Assembly: GCA_017934745.1 (NCBI GenBank)
Contig: JAGBIY010000045.1
Location: 1 to 64,000 of the forward strand
From: Treponema sp.
GTDB taxonomy: Bacteria > Spirochaetota > Spirochaetia > Treponematales > Treponemataceae
Reading direction: 5' to 3'
DNA: 64,000 nucleotides
Part shown: positions 8,137-16,923 of the stretch, one piece after another
Layout: every line of letters starts with the position of its first letter
Numbering within the stretch: the first letter of the stretch is position 1
Notes under the pieces: generated by a model
What the model saw: only the letters and a program-made list of their open reading frames with translations
Told to the model about the DNA's origin: nothing
Database searches by the model: none
Program-made: the position numbers and the translations under genes

Positions 8137-8838
8137 GTGGGTCTATTCAAACTCGACAACGTGGAATTCAGCTCCCGTTCGCAGCGGATAATAAACGGCG
8201 TCAGCATGGAGATAGAGAAGGGGCAGATTGTCGGCCTTCTCGGAAAGTCGGGAAGCGGAAAGTCCACGCTCCTGAAAATCATTTCCGGGATTCTCGTTCC
8301 GTCTTCAGGGCGCGTCTTCTTCGACGGCAAGGACGTGAAGCTCATGTCCAAGGAAGAGAACAAGAATTTCAGAAGAAGATGCTCTTTCGTTTTTCAGGAT
8401 TCCGCGCTTTGGGAGAACCAGACCATAGAACAGAACCTGAACCTGCCGCTCCAGACTCAAAACCAGGACATGCCGATGGATGTGCGCATGGAGCGCATTC
8501 AGGCCATGTGCGCGCTTGTCGGATACAAGAGAAGCCTTGCCCTCCGTCCTGTCGACTTGTCCATGGGCGAGCAGAAACTTGTCGCGTTCGCGCGCGCGTT
8601 CATAAACAAGCCCGATGTCCTTTTCCTGGACGAGTGCACCGAATCCCTCGACTCGCAGAGTGCGGAAAGGATAATATCGCTTGTGGCCGATTTCGTCAGG
8701 GGCGGAAACACCGTCGCCTATGTGAGCCACAACAGGAATTTCGTCAGCACGATGATGTCCCTCGGCAGCTCTGGAAGGAGTGTAATCTATGATGTTGAGA
8801 ATGGTTTTTTGAAAGGATCTGATAACTATGAAATTTAA
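8137..8838 (+). CDS. mlaF: MlaF-type lipid ABC transporter ATPase
   Basis: This is the ATP-binding subunit of the Mla-type transporter. The Walker A motif is GKSGSGKST, the signature is LSMGEQKLVAFARA, and Walker B is VLFLDECTESLD, with Cys where Pro is usual. The frame is open from a TTG at 8125. I chose the GTG at 8137 because GGAGGAG (8127-8133) sits just before it and overlaps the TTG. That gives 233 residues, close to normal. Its end overlaps the MCE gene start by 11 bases, implying translational coupling. Confidence 0.88.
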   Translation: MGLFKLDNVEFSSRSQRIINGVSMEIEKGQIVGLLGKSGSGKSTLLKIISGILVPSSGRVFFDGKDVKLMSKEENKNFRRRCSFVFQDSALWENQTIEQNLNLPLQTQNQDMPMDVRMERIQAMCALVGYKRSLALRPVDLSMGEQKLVAFARAFINKPDVLFLDECTESLDSQSAERIISLVADFVRGGNTVAYVSHNRNFVSTMMSLGSSGRSVIYDVENGFLKGSDNYEI

Positions 8839-9808
8839 GATAAAATACGCGGACCAGATTGTCGGTTTTTTCTCTCTTGTCGCAATAGCCTCGTTGATAG
8901 TTTTGATTTTCGCCATTGGAGCCAAGAAAAGCTGGTTCACGAAGAAGAACTATTATTTCACCGTCTTCGATTCAGGTTCAGGAATCTATGTGGGAATGGA
9001 TTTGATGTACAAGGGATTCTCGATTGGAAAAGTCGAGTCCGTCGATTTGGTCGGGGAATTCGTCAAGGTCGACTACTACGTTCTTGAGGACTACTTCGAT
9101 TACGTCAAGGAATATTCGATTGTGGAGCTGAGCGTAAGCCCAATCGGACTCGGTTCTTCGTTCACGCTTTTTCCGGGGACTGGTTCCACGACGATTCCGT
9201 CCGGCCGCGAGATTTTCAGGAAGGACAGTATGCCGGGCAAAAAGTACATCGCAGACGGACTCGTCCGCATGAGCGACTCTTCCGATTCGATTTCAGTGCT
9301 TCTCGGAAAAGTCTCGACAATACTCGACGACGTCCACGAGCTTCTCGGAAACTTGAACAACGCGCTTGAGGGAAGCGGAGAGTCTCCGTTCACAGAGATA
9401 ATCTCCAACCTCAGCGATTTGACGGCCATGCTTTCCGACACTGAGGATGGAGCCGTTCCGAAACTTCTCGGAAAAGACATCGCGAAGAACCTCACGGAGA
9501 CGCTCGCGACGCTGAACAACATGGTGAATTCTTCCGAGGGCGCCGTTCCGAAACTGCTTGGAAAGGAAATTTCCGACCAGATAAACGCGATTCTCGGAAA
9601 CATAACTCCGATACTCTCCGATGTGAACGACATGACGGGAACGGCATCGCCTGAAATCAACGAGATGCTCGTTCAGGTCAATACGCTCCTTCTTCAGGTC
9701 GAGGATTTGATGACAGGACTGAACAACAATCCTCTCATACGCGGTGGAATCCCTGACCGCTCGAACGAGTCTTCCGCGACCGTCAATGTCAGGAGCACCG
9801 ATTTTTGA
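8828..9808 (+). CDS. mlaD: MlaD-type MCE lipid-binding protein
   Basis: This 326-residue protein has one N-terminal membrane helix (about 10-30) and an MCE domain (about 38-115, with VFDSGSGIYVGMDLMYKGFSIGKV). It should therefore be the periplasmic lipid-binding ring of the transporter. The C-terminal 200 residues are helical and contain two near-copies of GAVPKLLGK (about 213-222 and 238-247) followed by similar helices. This suggests an internal duplication forming a needle or collar like that of other MCE proteins. No MlaB or MlaC homologue is adjacent. Confidence 0.88.
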   Translation: MKFKIKYADQIVGFFSLVAIASLIVLIFAIGAKKSWFTKKNYYFTVFDSGSGIYVGMDLMYKGFSIGKVESVDLVGEFVKVDYYVLEDYFDYVKEYSIVELSVSPIGLGSSFTLFPGTGSTTIPSGREIFRKDSMPGKKYIADGLVRMSDSSDSISVLLGKVSTILDDVHELLGNLNNALEGSGESPFTEIISNLSDLTAMLSDTEDGAVPKLLGKDIAKNLTETLATLNNMVNSSEGAVPKLLGKEISDQINAILGNITPILSDVNDMTGTASPEINEMLVQVNTLLLQVEDLMTGLNNNPLIRGGIPDRSNESSATVNVRSTDF

Positions 9809-9863
9809 TAATTGGAAATTGAGAATTGAGATGAGAATTGAAAGCTGATTGATGGGGTGTTTT

Positions 9864-10808
9864 ATGGAATTGAACGGGGAAACGAAAAAGTTTTTCTTGG
9901 TTGTGGCGGTTTTCGCCGGTTGTTTCTTTTCATTGCTGGGAGTCTCCTGCTCCTCGCTGCCGGAGCGCGCGATGAAAGTGACGACGACAGCCAATTCAGC
10001 CGATGTGAGGTACGAGAACGCCAACAATGAGCTTGCTTCTGGAAAATATGATTTGGCAAAGCTCCATTTCGCACAGGCGTACAATCTCGCGTATTCCGTC
10101 GACGACCCGGACCTGCTTTGCAGAATCGCCCTCTCTGGAATCTCCTACAAAATCATCACGGGGACGCTCGAGGCCCAGAATCCGGGGGCGGACTCCTTCA
10201 TCGATTCCCTTTCCGCAACGGAAATTCTCGCGGAGGCGCGGTATTTCGCAGAGCGGTCGGCGCGCAGTTCCGTGTTGTCCGCCGTCTGCTCAATCTGCGA
10301 GGTGAACATCGAGCTTTCCAAGGGAAACACGAATTTTCTGATTTACGAGAACCATCTAAGGAACGCGGAGAAGTCTCTGGCGAAGGAGCCTTATTATCTC
10401 GCGCACGCGTACAGGTCGTTCGGCGATGTCTACATCCGTTCGAAGAAGTACGGCGAGGCCGTCGAATATTACGGAAAGGCCGCTTCCGTGCACACGAAGA
10501 ACCGCTATCTTTTCGAAATAGGAACGGACTGGTACGGAATCGCGCGCGCGCAGTCGCTGGCCGGAAAAAAACAGGACGCCATCTCCGCAATGACGACCGC
10601 TCTGAAGTATGACCGCGACTCCGAGAATTCGTCAGCCATAGCGGCCGACTACTTCGCAATCGCAAAAATTCTCATGAAGGGCGAGACGAGCGTTGGGGAC
10701 AGGAAGGACGCGAAGAAGAACGCAAGGTGGGCGGCTTCGATTTTCAAGTCGATTGGAATGAAGGAAAACGCCGCCGAGTGCGAGAATTTCGCCTCCGAAA
10801 TTGAATGA
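9864..10808 (+). CDS. TPR-like lipoprotein in the Mla operon
   Basis: This predicted 314-residue lipoprotein has a hydrophobic signal (about residues 8-26) ending in LLGVSCSS, a relaxed lipobox acceptable in spirochaetes. Mature residues contain helical repeats such as ELASGKYDLAKLHFAQAYNLA, AHAYRSFGDVYIRSKKYGEAVEYYGKAA and YGIARAQSLAGKKQDA, consistent with TPRs. The frame opens at 9849; I prefer the ATG at 9864 after GGGGTG. Its position behind mlaEFD suggests an envelope scaffold for the transporter, but that is inference. Confidence 0.7.
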   Translation: MELNGETKKFFLVVAVFAGCFFSLLGVSCSSLPERAMKVTTTANSADVRYENANNELASGKYDLAKLHFAQAYNLAYSVDDPDLLCRIALSGISYKIITGTLEAQNPGADSFIDSLSATEILAEARYFAERSARSSVLSAVCSICEVNIELSKGNTNFLIYENHLRNAEKSLAKEPYYLAHAYRSFGDVYIRSKKYGEAVEYYGKAASVHTKNRYLFEIGTDWYGIARAQSLAGKKQDAISAMTTALKYDRDSENSSAIAADYFAIAKILMKGETSVGDRKDAKKNARWAASIFKSIGMKENAAECENFASEIE

Positions 10809-10834
10809 ACCGTTTAAGTGTTTGAGGAATGAAT

Positions 10835-11584
10835 ATGAAAAAGAGTGTTTTGAAAATCGCGGCGGCCGCCGCTTTGTCTGTGGCTTTCTCGTCTGTGTTC
10901 TCTGCTTGTTCTTCGAGCAGTCTTTCGATTTCCGATTGCGGGCCTATAGCCGTCGTGTCCGTCATAGGAAACAAGTCCGTGCCGTGGTTCGATTCGGACG
11001 TAAACGAGGAGGAGGACGGAGATCCTAACGGAATCCTCTCCACGTCTGTGAACCGCTTGTTCTCGAAGGACAACATTGAGTTCACGTCATGCGAGAGTCG
11101 CATCGACTACGCCGACGAGGCAATCCGGGATGGTCTCGTCGATTTGGCTGGTGTGGAGGTCGTCGACAAGGAGACCGTGGTGAATTCTGAAGTATACGAG
11201 GACATAAGCAAAAGCTACTACAACGTGCTGTTCTCGACTGTGGAAGCCGACGGCTACAAGGACTTGACGACGCTAGGCTCCAAGAACGCGCGCATTTTGA
11301 TGGACGCGGTTGGTGCGAAGAGTCTACTTCTGTTTGAATTCGATTTCAGAAAGGAGATTGTGAGCGGCTCCAAGTGGGACGGCGAAGTCGGCTCGTACAT
11401 AAAGATGACTGTGAGGATGAAGGACGAGAGGGGCAGGGAGTCAATCTACAGAGTCTACGAAGTGCGCTCCGCCAACACTGTGCGCATCGACTCCCTCAAG
11501 TACGACAAGTCCGCCCTCGTCGAGCTGATAAAGCCGACGATAGATTCCGCCGTTTCAAGGTTCATCGTCGACTACATCAACTAG
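10835..11584 (+). CDS. Predicted lipoprotein, unknown function
   Basis: This 249-residue protein has a lipoprotein signal (MKKS, an Ala-rich core, then VFSACSSSS). I do not recognise the family. The mature part alternates short strands and acidic segments (VVSVIGNKSVPWF, SLLLFEFDFRK, YIKMTVRMKDERGRESIYRVYEV), reminiscent of small beta-sheet lipoproteins. The ATG at 10835 is placed seven bases after GAGG; the ATG at 10829 would leave only one. It is the last gene of the lipid-transport run, and its TAG overlaps the stop of the convergent SDR gene. Confidence 0.65.
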   Translation: MKKSVLKIAAAAALSVAFSSVFSACSSSSLSISDCGPIAVVSVIGNKSVPWFDSDVNEEEDGDPNGILSTSVNRLFSKDNIEFTSCESRIDYADEAIRDGLVDLAGVEVVDKETVVNSEVYEDISKSYYNVLFSTVEADGYKDLTTLGSKNARILMDAVGAKSLLLFEFDFRKEIVSGSKWDGEVGSYIKMTVRMKDERGRESIYRVYEVRSANTVRIDSLKYDKSALVELIKPTIDSAVSRFIVDYIN

Positions 11585-12402
11585 ACCTGTTCGTGCTTGT
11601 ATGGTCGTTTGTTGTGGAGGAATGTGAACCTCGCGCCAAAGTACCTTCCAACGAACCTGCTCATGAACGCCGTGAATTTCCATTTGAAAGCCCAGAGGAC
11701 GATTTTTTCGCCTTTCCGGGCTTTTTTTATGCAGTGCGACACGACTTTTTCAGGGCTTTTTCCGTGCAGCACCTCCTTCCTGGCTCCGTTCGAGGCGACG
11801 TTCGCGAAATTCGTGCTGACGGAGCCTGGACACAATGCCGTCACGCTTATCCCTTTGTCCTTCAACTCTGCCGCCAGCGCGACCGAAAAGCTCAGGACGT
11901 ATGACTTTGTCGCCGCATACACTGCGAAATTTCCGAGCGGAAGAAACGCCGCGAGAGACGATACGTTTATGATTGAGGAGCCTCTGTCCATTCGCGGAAT
12001 GCAAAGACCGCAGATTCCCGTGAGCGAGGCGCAGTTCAGGTCCACCATGTCGATTTCCTTTTCGAGCGGTGTTTCCGCGAATTCTCCGTATGTTCCGAAT
12101 CCTGCGTTGTTCACGAGCGTCTCGATTCCGTATTCGCCGTTCTTCTCCTCTGATTCGAGCGTTTCCTTGAACCGTACGACACCGTTTCGTCCCGATATGT
12201 CGAGCGGGATGTTTCTCAGCGTGGTTCCTTCCTTTTCCCCAAACTCGTCGATTATGCGCTTTATCGATTCGTCTGTTTTCTCTGAGTTTCTCGCTATGAG
12301 CCAGAATTCTTTCGTTCCCGATTGTTCCTGTCCGTAAAGCTGCCTTGCGAATTCGAATCCGATGCCTGAATTCGCTCCGGTTATGATTGTGATTTTTCTC
12401 AT
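11581..12402 (-). CDS. SDR-family NAD(P)-dependent oxidoreductase
   Basis: This 273-residue protein is a classical short-chain dehydrogenase/reductase. It has the nucleotide-binding motif TGANSGIG (residues 8-15), the structural NNAG, a catalytic Ser in INVSSLAAF and the YxxxK pair in VYAATKSYVLSFS. It most resembles the YqjQ/DltE-like group acting on unknown carbonyl or hydroxyl substrates. The stop codon overlaps the TAG of the convergent lipoprotein gene (11581-11583 against 11582-11584). There is no Shine-Dalgarno sequence; TATACT lies seven bases before the ATG. Confidence 0.85.
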   Translation of the reverse strand: MRKITIITGANSGIGFEFARQLYGQEQSGTKEFWLIARNSEKTDESIKRIIDEFGEKEGTTLRNIPLDISGRNGVVRFKETLESEEKNGEYGIETLVNNAGFGTYGEFAETPLEKEIDMVDLNCASLTGICGLCIPRMDRGSSIINVSSLAAFLPLGNFAVYAATKSYVLSFSVALAAELKDKGISVTALCPGSVSTNFANVASNGARKEVLHGKSPEKVVSHCIKKARKGEKIVLWAFKWKFTAFMSRFVGRYFGARFTFLHNKRPYKHEQV

Positions 12403-12426
12403 GGAAGAGAGTATACTTTCAAAACT
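12403..12426. promoter_or_regulatory. Divergent promoter with a shared palindromic -10
   Basis: The only 24 bases between the divergent ATGs contain AGTATACT (12410-12417), which reads as TATACT on both strands. It ends 7 bases before the minus-strand ATG and 9 bases before the plus-strand ATG. Neither gene has a Shine-Dalgarno sequence. The -35 elements are weak: TTGTGA (12387-12392, 19-base spacer) on the plus strand and TTGAAA (12436-12431, 15-base spacer) on the minus strand. Confidence 0.5.
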
Positions 12427-13743
12427 ATGATTTCAAAAAGACTTTTTGCATTTGCCTTTCCGTTTTTTCTTTGTCCGCTCTCTTTTTTTTCATGCAGGGA
12501 GAAGATTTCCGAAGAGGAGATTGCCGAGCGGCAGAGGAGAATCGAAGAGGAGGATGCTCTCGCCAAGGCGCGGGCTTTGGAGGCCAAGAGAACCGCAGCA
12601 GTCTTGTCGTACATCGATTCCTTTTCCGATGAAGTGAAGGTTTCCCAGCTTTTCCTGGTCAACATCGAGGGAAACGAGACTTATTCATCAGTCGAGAGCG
12701 CCGACGACGGAAAACCGCTTGTCCCCGGCGGATGCCTCCTCTTTTCCTACAACATCGCTTCCGAGCCTGAGAAGATTTTCGCCTTCACAAAATCCATCTC
12801 CGATTTCTACTTGAAGAATTCGAACATTCCCCCGTACATCGCCATAGACCAGGAGGGGGGCGACGTGAACAGACTCCGAGGCGTGACGAGCGTCCTGTGG
12901 TCTCAGAAGAAGGTCGGAGAGCGTTTTTCTGTCGAGAATGCGAAGAAACTTTACGCGGCCCAAGCGAAGCAGATGCGATTGCTTGGAATAGACATGAACC
13001 TGGCTCCCGTCGTGGAGGTCGAGGACTGTTCGAATGCTGAATTCCTTGGGACCCGGACGTTCGGTTCGCTTGAGAAGACTCTTTCCTACGGGGAGGCTGA
13101 AATCGCCGGGTTCGAGGAGAACGGTGTGGCGACAGTGTTGAAGCACTTTCCGGGAAATTCGAACGTCGATCCGCATTCCGGGCTTCCAGAACTGAAAATC
13201 GCCTCGGCTTCTTTCGATTCATACATAAAGCCGTTCTCCTCCCTTCTCTCTGGAAGTTCGGCTTTGCTCATGAGCCATGCGATTGTGGAGTTCGACACGG
13301 AAACTTCCGAGTTGAAGAACGAGCGGATTCCGGCCTGCCTTTCGGAATTCTGGGTCTCTAAAATCGTACGCGGCAGACTTTCATTCGATGGACTGATTCT
13401 TTCCGACGACATCTTCATGGGCGCGCTCTCCAAAAACGGCTATCCGCCTGAAAAGGCCGTTGTGCAGGCCATCGAGTCCGGCATAAATGTCATAATGCTC
13501 TCGGAGAAGAAATTCGGCTCCGTAGCGAAAATCCTTCTTGACGAAAGTTCCCGAAACGAGTCCCTGAAAAGGAAAATCGAAGACTCCGTGCGCCGTGTCG
13601 TCGAATACAAGATAAAAGCCGGCATCCTTTCGCTGGAGGAGTCGGAGAACGGAGAATTCAAGGTTGTTCCTGCCGCAAAGGCGGAGTTCGAATCAGAGTC
13701 TTTCGCTTCCGCGAAAAAAGAGGGGATGAAACTCTACGAATAG
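12427..13743 (+). CDS. GH3 family beta-N-acetylhexosaminidase-like lipoprotein
   Basis: This 438-residue protein has a lipoprotein-type leader ending LSFFSC and a Glu/Arg-rich linker helix (about 25-60). A glycoside hydrolase family 3 barrel follows. The motif KHFPGNSNVDPHSG (from about residue 239) matches the NagZ acid/base His loop. LILSDDIFMGAL (Asp 327/328) contains the predicted nucleophile Asp. NagZ-type enzymes remove N-acetylglucosamine from muropeptides; here the lipid anchor would place the enzyme in the envelope rather than the cytoplasm. The exact substrate is not shown by the sequence. Confidence 0.82.
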   Translation: MISKRLFAFAFPFFLCPLSFFSCREKISEEEIAERQRRIEEEDALAKARALEAKRTAAVLSYIDSFSDEVKVSQLFLVNIEGNETYSSVESADDGKPLVPGGCLLFSYNIASEPEKIFAFTKSISDFYLKNSNIPPYIAIDQEGGDVNRLRGVTSVLWSQKKVGERFSVENAKKLYAAQAKQMRLLGIDMNLAPVVEVEDCSNAEFLGTRTFGSLEKTLSYGEAEIAGFEENGVATVLKHFPGNSNVDPHSGLPELKIASASFDSYIKPFSSLLSGSSALLMSHAIVEFDTETSELKNERIPACLSEFWVSKIVRGRLSFDGLILSDDIFMGALSKNGYPPEKAVVQAIESGINVIMLSEKKFGSVAKILLDESSRNESLKRKIEDSVRRVVEYKIKAGILSLEESENGEFKVVPAAKAEFESESFASAKKEGMKLYE

Positions 13744-13766
13744 GATTGAAGGAGAAAAGAACCGAT

Positions 13767-14600
13767 ATGAAGCAGAAGGACAAGGCTAGAAAACTCTTCG
13801 GAGCGGATGGATTCAACTCTTACTACAGGGAAATTTACGGGAGCAGGTGGGACTCTCTCAAGGCCTCCCTTTTGGACAAGGCCGATTCCAGAATGTACAA
13901 GGTCGGCGATGCTGAACCGTATTTCCTGGATTCCGGCAGCATAAGGTGCGCGGTCTCCCTTCCTCTTTCCGGCGCGGAAAACATACTCGACATGTGCGCC
14001 GCTCCAGGGGGGAAAAGCATCGTCCTCGCGTCCTGCATGGAAAAAAGCGCGAGGCTCCTGTCGAACGAGCGTTCCCCCGAAAGGAAACTCCGCCTCTCGA
14101 AATCCTGCGACACGTGCCTTCCTCCTGAAATCCGGGGTAGGGTCGATGTCATCTGCAAGGACGGCGCGAAGATGTGCCTCTCAAAGGACAACGAGGAATT
14201 CTTCGACAGAATCCTGCTCGACGCTCCGTGTTCTTCCGAACGCCATGTCCTGTCCGATCCGAAATACTTGGACGAGTGGTCGCCGTCCCGAATAAAGACT
14301 CTCTCTGTCGCACAGTGGTCGCTTCTTTCTTCCGCGTACCGGATGCTGAAGAAAGGCGGCTATCTTCTCTATTCCACTTGCGCCTTGTCCAGGGACGAGA
14401 ACGACGGTGTGGTTTCTCGGCTCCTGAAAAAATTCGACGGCGCGGTGGTGCTGGCTCCCGATGTTTCCTCCGACGTCTCTCCGTTCTGCTCTTCCGAATT
14501 GCCTGGCTACGAGAGCACCGAGTTTGGAGCGCATGTCCTTCCCGACTCGCAGAATGGGGCCGGTCCCCTGTACTTCTGCCTCATCTGGAAAAAATCTTAG
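13767..14600 (+). CDS. RsmB/NOP2-family RNA m5C methyltransferase
   Basis: This 277-residue SAM-dependent RNA cytosine-5 methyltransferase has the SAM-binding motif ILDMCAAPGGKSIVLA, motif IV DAPCSSERH with its cysteine, and motif VI STCALSRDEND with the nucleophile cysteine. The chemistry is clear. Its target (16S or 23S rRNA or tRNA) is not, since neither a PUA nor an N-terminal NusB domain is attached. I chose the ATG at 13767 behind AAGGAG; an upstream in-frame TTG at 13746 lacks a ribosome site. Its 3' end overlaps the convergent arfB gene by 20 bases. Confidence 0.85.
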   Translation: MKQKDKARKLFGADGFNSYYREIYGSRWDSLKASLLDKADSRMYKVGDAEPYFLDSGSIRCAVSLPLSGAENILDMCAAPGGKSIVLASCMEKSARLLSNERSPERKLRLSKSCDTCLPPEIRGRVDVICKDGAKMCLSKDNEEFFDRILLDAPCSSERHVLSDPKYLDEWSPSRIKTLSVAQWSLLSSAYRMLKKGGYLLYSTCALSRDENDGVVSRLLKKFDGAVVLAPDVSSDVSPFCSSELPGYESTEFGAHVLPDSQNGAGPLYFCLIWKKS

Positions 14601-14997
14601 AGCGCAGTCTTTTTAGTTCGGAGCGTATCTTCTTGCCCTTCAAGGTGCGTTCCTTGCTCGCCTTTGTCGGTTTTGTCTTCCTCCTCTTTTTGGGGATTTT
14701 TACCGCGTTGACGATTCTGCTTTCCATTCGTGCGAAGGCCGTTTTTCTGTTCAGCTCCTGCAGTCTTTCTTCGTCGACATCGATGAAGAGGCATCCCATG
14801 TTGTTGAGTATCGGCGAGAGTTTTTCCCTCGCCCGTTCCATCTCCTCCGCCGTTAGCCCTGAAAGGCTTTCCAGCGGGACAGTCAGGCGCACTTTTGTGT
14901 TCACCTTGTTGACATTCTGTCCGCCTTTTCCTCCGCTTCTGGAGAAAGTCAGTTTTGCGTTCCTAAAAAGCGATTCGCGCAGTTCTGTCTTGTTCAT
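14581..14997 (-). CDS. arfB: Ribosome-rescue peptidyl-tRNA hydrolase ArfB-like
   Basis: This 138-residue protein has the GGQ motif (SGGKGGQNVNKV, residues 21-32) of class I release factors without their codon-recognition domains. Its C-terminal tail is rich in Lys/Arg (about 105-138). This is the architecture of ArfB/YaeJ, whose tail enters the empty mRNA channel of stalled ribosomes so that GGQ can release the nascent chain. The ATG at 14997 follows GGAGG by six bases, and the extra upstream ATG overlaps that site. It is convergent with the methyltransferase gene. Confidence 0.88.
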   Translation of the reverse strand: MNKTELRESLFRNAKLTFSRSGGKGGQNVNKVNTKVRLTVPLESLSGLTAEEMERAREKLSPILNNMGCLFIDVDEERLQELNRKTAFARMESRIVNAVKIPKKRRKTKPTKASKERTLKGKKIRSELKRLRSKIFSR

Positions 14998-15048
14998 TTT
15001 TGCCTCCATCAGAAACTCTAAAAACTCTATTGCATGATGTACAAAAAA

Positions 15049-15077
15049 TAGACTATTTCAAACTTTTCATTTAAAAT
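15049..15077 (+). promoter_or_regulatory. Promoter of the GAF/HD-GYP gene
   Basis: TAGACT (15049-15054), a 17-base spacer and TAAAAT (15072-15077) end eight bases before the ATG at 15086. No Shine-Dalgarno sequence is visible, so a leaderless transcript is predicted. Confidence 0.5.
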
Positions 15078-15085
15078 AGCGGATT

Positions 15086-16420
15086 ATGACCTCTAGGGAA
15101 GAAAAACTACAGTCTATATTGGAAAGTGAACGCAGGATAAACGAGATAAAGGACACCGACGTTCTTCTGAAGCAGATTCTAACGGAAGCCAGGCGCATTG
15201 CCAATGCCGATGCTGGCTCGATATACGTTGTTGAGACGAAGGTGGCGCCTCTCGGAAGTTCTCGCGACGAGGAGAAGAAATCGGCCGCATTCATTCCGAT
15301 TGAGAAGTCTCTGTACACTGAAAGCGTTGATTATAGACGGCAGTTCTTCAAGAACAAGCAGCTGCGGATAAAATATGCCCAAAACGACACTAAGAAGCAG
15401 GACGACTACAAGAATTTCGCCTTCAACATAGCCGAGACATCGATTTCCGGCTATTCGATTTTTTCCAACGAGCTTTTGAACATAGAAGACGCGTACAACA
15501 TCGGTCCCGACAAGCCGTACCGCTTCGACGAGAACACCGACAAGCAGATGCAGTACACGACAAAGTCGATGCTTACGATTCCACTTGTGAGCAGCACGGA
15601 GAAGCCCCTTGGCGTTCTGCAGATAATAAACGCCCAGGACTCGAACAAGAACCCGATTCCGTTCGATGAGGACTCCGTTCTTTACATAAAGCACTTTGCG
15701 TACAGCGCGACTCAGGCGTTGGAACATTCCTTCCTCACGAACAGCATGATAATGCGCATGCAGCAGATGGCTGAATTCAGGGACCCGAAGGAGACTTTCC
15801 ATCATGTCCAGCGCGTCTCCGAGTTCTCCGACATCATATATGTCCATTGGGCGAAAAAACACAATGTTCCCGAGGAAAAGCTCAAGCGTTTCCGCGACTG
15901 CCTGAGAATCGCGTCAAAGTGCCACGATTTCGGCAAGGTTGGCGTCTCCGATGTTATATTGAAGAAGGCTGGTCCCGGTAGGTTCACCGACGAGGAGCGG
16001 AGCATAATGAAAGGGCACACCTGCATAGGTGCGAAGCTTTTCGCCGAGGCCGAGTCCGACTTTGACGAGATGGCGCGCGATGTCGCCCTCCGACACCACG
16101 AATGGTGGGACGGAAGCGACAGAGGGTATCCCGGAAAAATCGACTACATATCCTACGAAATCGGGCATCCGGTTGAGAAGTGCCCGCCTCTGAAAGGCGA
16201 GGAGATTCCCCTTTCGGCTCGCATAGTCGCCATCGCAGATGTGTTCGACGCTTTGAGCCACAGAAGATGCTACAAGGAAGCGTGGTCTGTCGACGATGCC
16301 TTCCTGGAAATCCAAAAGTCATCAGGCACGCAGTTCGACCCGGAACTTGTCATGTGCTTCCTCGCCGAGCGCGAGAGAATCGTTCTTGTGAACTTGAGGT
16401 ACGAGGGGGACGAGGATTAG
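15086..16420 (+). CDS. GAF plus HD-GYP domain signalling protein
   Basis: This 444-residue soluble protein has an N-terminal GAF sensor domain (about 10-215) and a C-terminal HD-GYP domain (about 230-425). The HD pair is in KCHDFGKVGVSD (about 280). The second half has RHHEWWDG followed closely by RGYPG (about 336-347), the GYP signature of cyclic-di-GMP phosphodiesterases. HD-GYP proteins commonly lower c-di-GMP and control motility or surface life. The GAF ligand cannot be read from the sequence. No receiver domain is present. Confidence 0.85.
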   Translation: MTSREEKLQSILESERRINEIKDTDVLLKQILTEARRIANADAGSIYVVETKVAPLGSSRDEEKKSAAFIPIEKSLYTESVDYRRQFFKNKQLRIKYAQNDTKKQDDYKNFAFNIAETSISGYSIFSNELLNIEDAYNIGPDKPYRFDENTDKQMQYTTKSMLTIPLVSSTEKPLGVLQIINAQDSNKNPIPFDEDSVLYIKHFAYSATQALEHSFLTNSMIMRMQQMAEFRDPKETFHHVQRVSEFSDIIYVHWAKKHNVPEEKLKRFRDCLRIASKCHDFGKVGVSDVILKKAGPGRFTDEERSIMKGHTCIGAKLFAEAESDFDEMARDVALRHHEWWDGSDRGYPGKIDYISYEIGHPVEKCPPLKGEEIPLSARIVAIADVFDALSHRRCYKEAWSVDDAFLEIQKSSGTQFDPELVMCFLAERERIVLVNLRYEGDED

Positions 16421-16429
16421 ACCGTTTCC

Positions 16430-16921
16430 TTACATGGGATTGCCGGCGTTTTTCGAATAAATCTCAGCTACAATATGCTTTTGGAGTTCCGGCTTGAATT
16501 CCGCGATGAATTTTTTCAGTTCTTTCTGGCCGTATTGGTTTTTCTTGTTCCCTCCGAGCCCAATCGCCGACAGGTTCATGCTAAGGTTCCTTTCCATTAT
16601 CCTGTCGTCGATGTTGTCCTTCGTGAATTTCGTTCCCCTGTCGTTGAACACGGTCACTCCCTTCTCGACTAGCCTCTTCGCGAAAAGCAAGTCTCTGGTG
16701 ACTACTATGTCGTTTTTTTCTGATTGTTCGAGTATGATGTTGTCGGCCTCGTCCTTTTTTTGCTCACAGACAATCATCCTGACGTTGCTCGATTCGCCGA
16801 GTATCTTTCTGTTGGCCACCAATACTGCGACGAATCCGCTCTTCTCTGCCTCGTCGACGAGAAACTCCCTCAGCTGCGACGGACACGAGTCCGCGTCTAT
16901 CCATGTCTTGAAATTCAGCAT
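16430..16921 (-). CDS. DUF188 (YaiI/YqxD) family protein
   Basis: This 163-residue protein belongs to UPF0178/DUF188, with the PIN-like start WIDADSCP, the acidic segment KKDEADNIIL and the motifs NDIVVTRDLLFAKR and GGNKKNQ. Conserved acidic residues suggest a metal-dependent nuclease fold, but no function is established. Only two bases separate its ATG from the zapA stop, and no ribosome site is visible, so translation is probably coupled. It is the last gene of the infC-led run. Confidence 0.85.
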   Translation of the reverse strand: MLNFKTWIDADSCPSQLREFLVDEAEKSGFVAVLVANRKILGESSNVRMIVCEQKKDEADNIILEQSEKNDIVVTRDLLFAKRLVEKGVTVFNDRGTKFTKDNIDDRIMERNLSMNLSAIGLGGNKKNQYGQKELKKFIAEFKPELQKHIVAEIYSKNAGNPM

Positions 16922-16923
16922 AA

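Noticed and set aside
7257..8792. 511-codon plus-strand frame overlapping mlaE and mlaF
   Set aside because: It is out of frame with two well-supported transporter genes and has an Arg/His/Cys-rich composition typical of a shifted reading.
9809..9863. AATTGAGA-type short repeats between mlaD and the next gene
   Set aside because: The repeated GAGAATTGA units are imperfect, few and AT-rich. I could not distinguish them from ordinary intergenic sequence.
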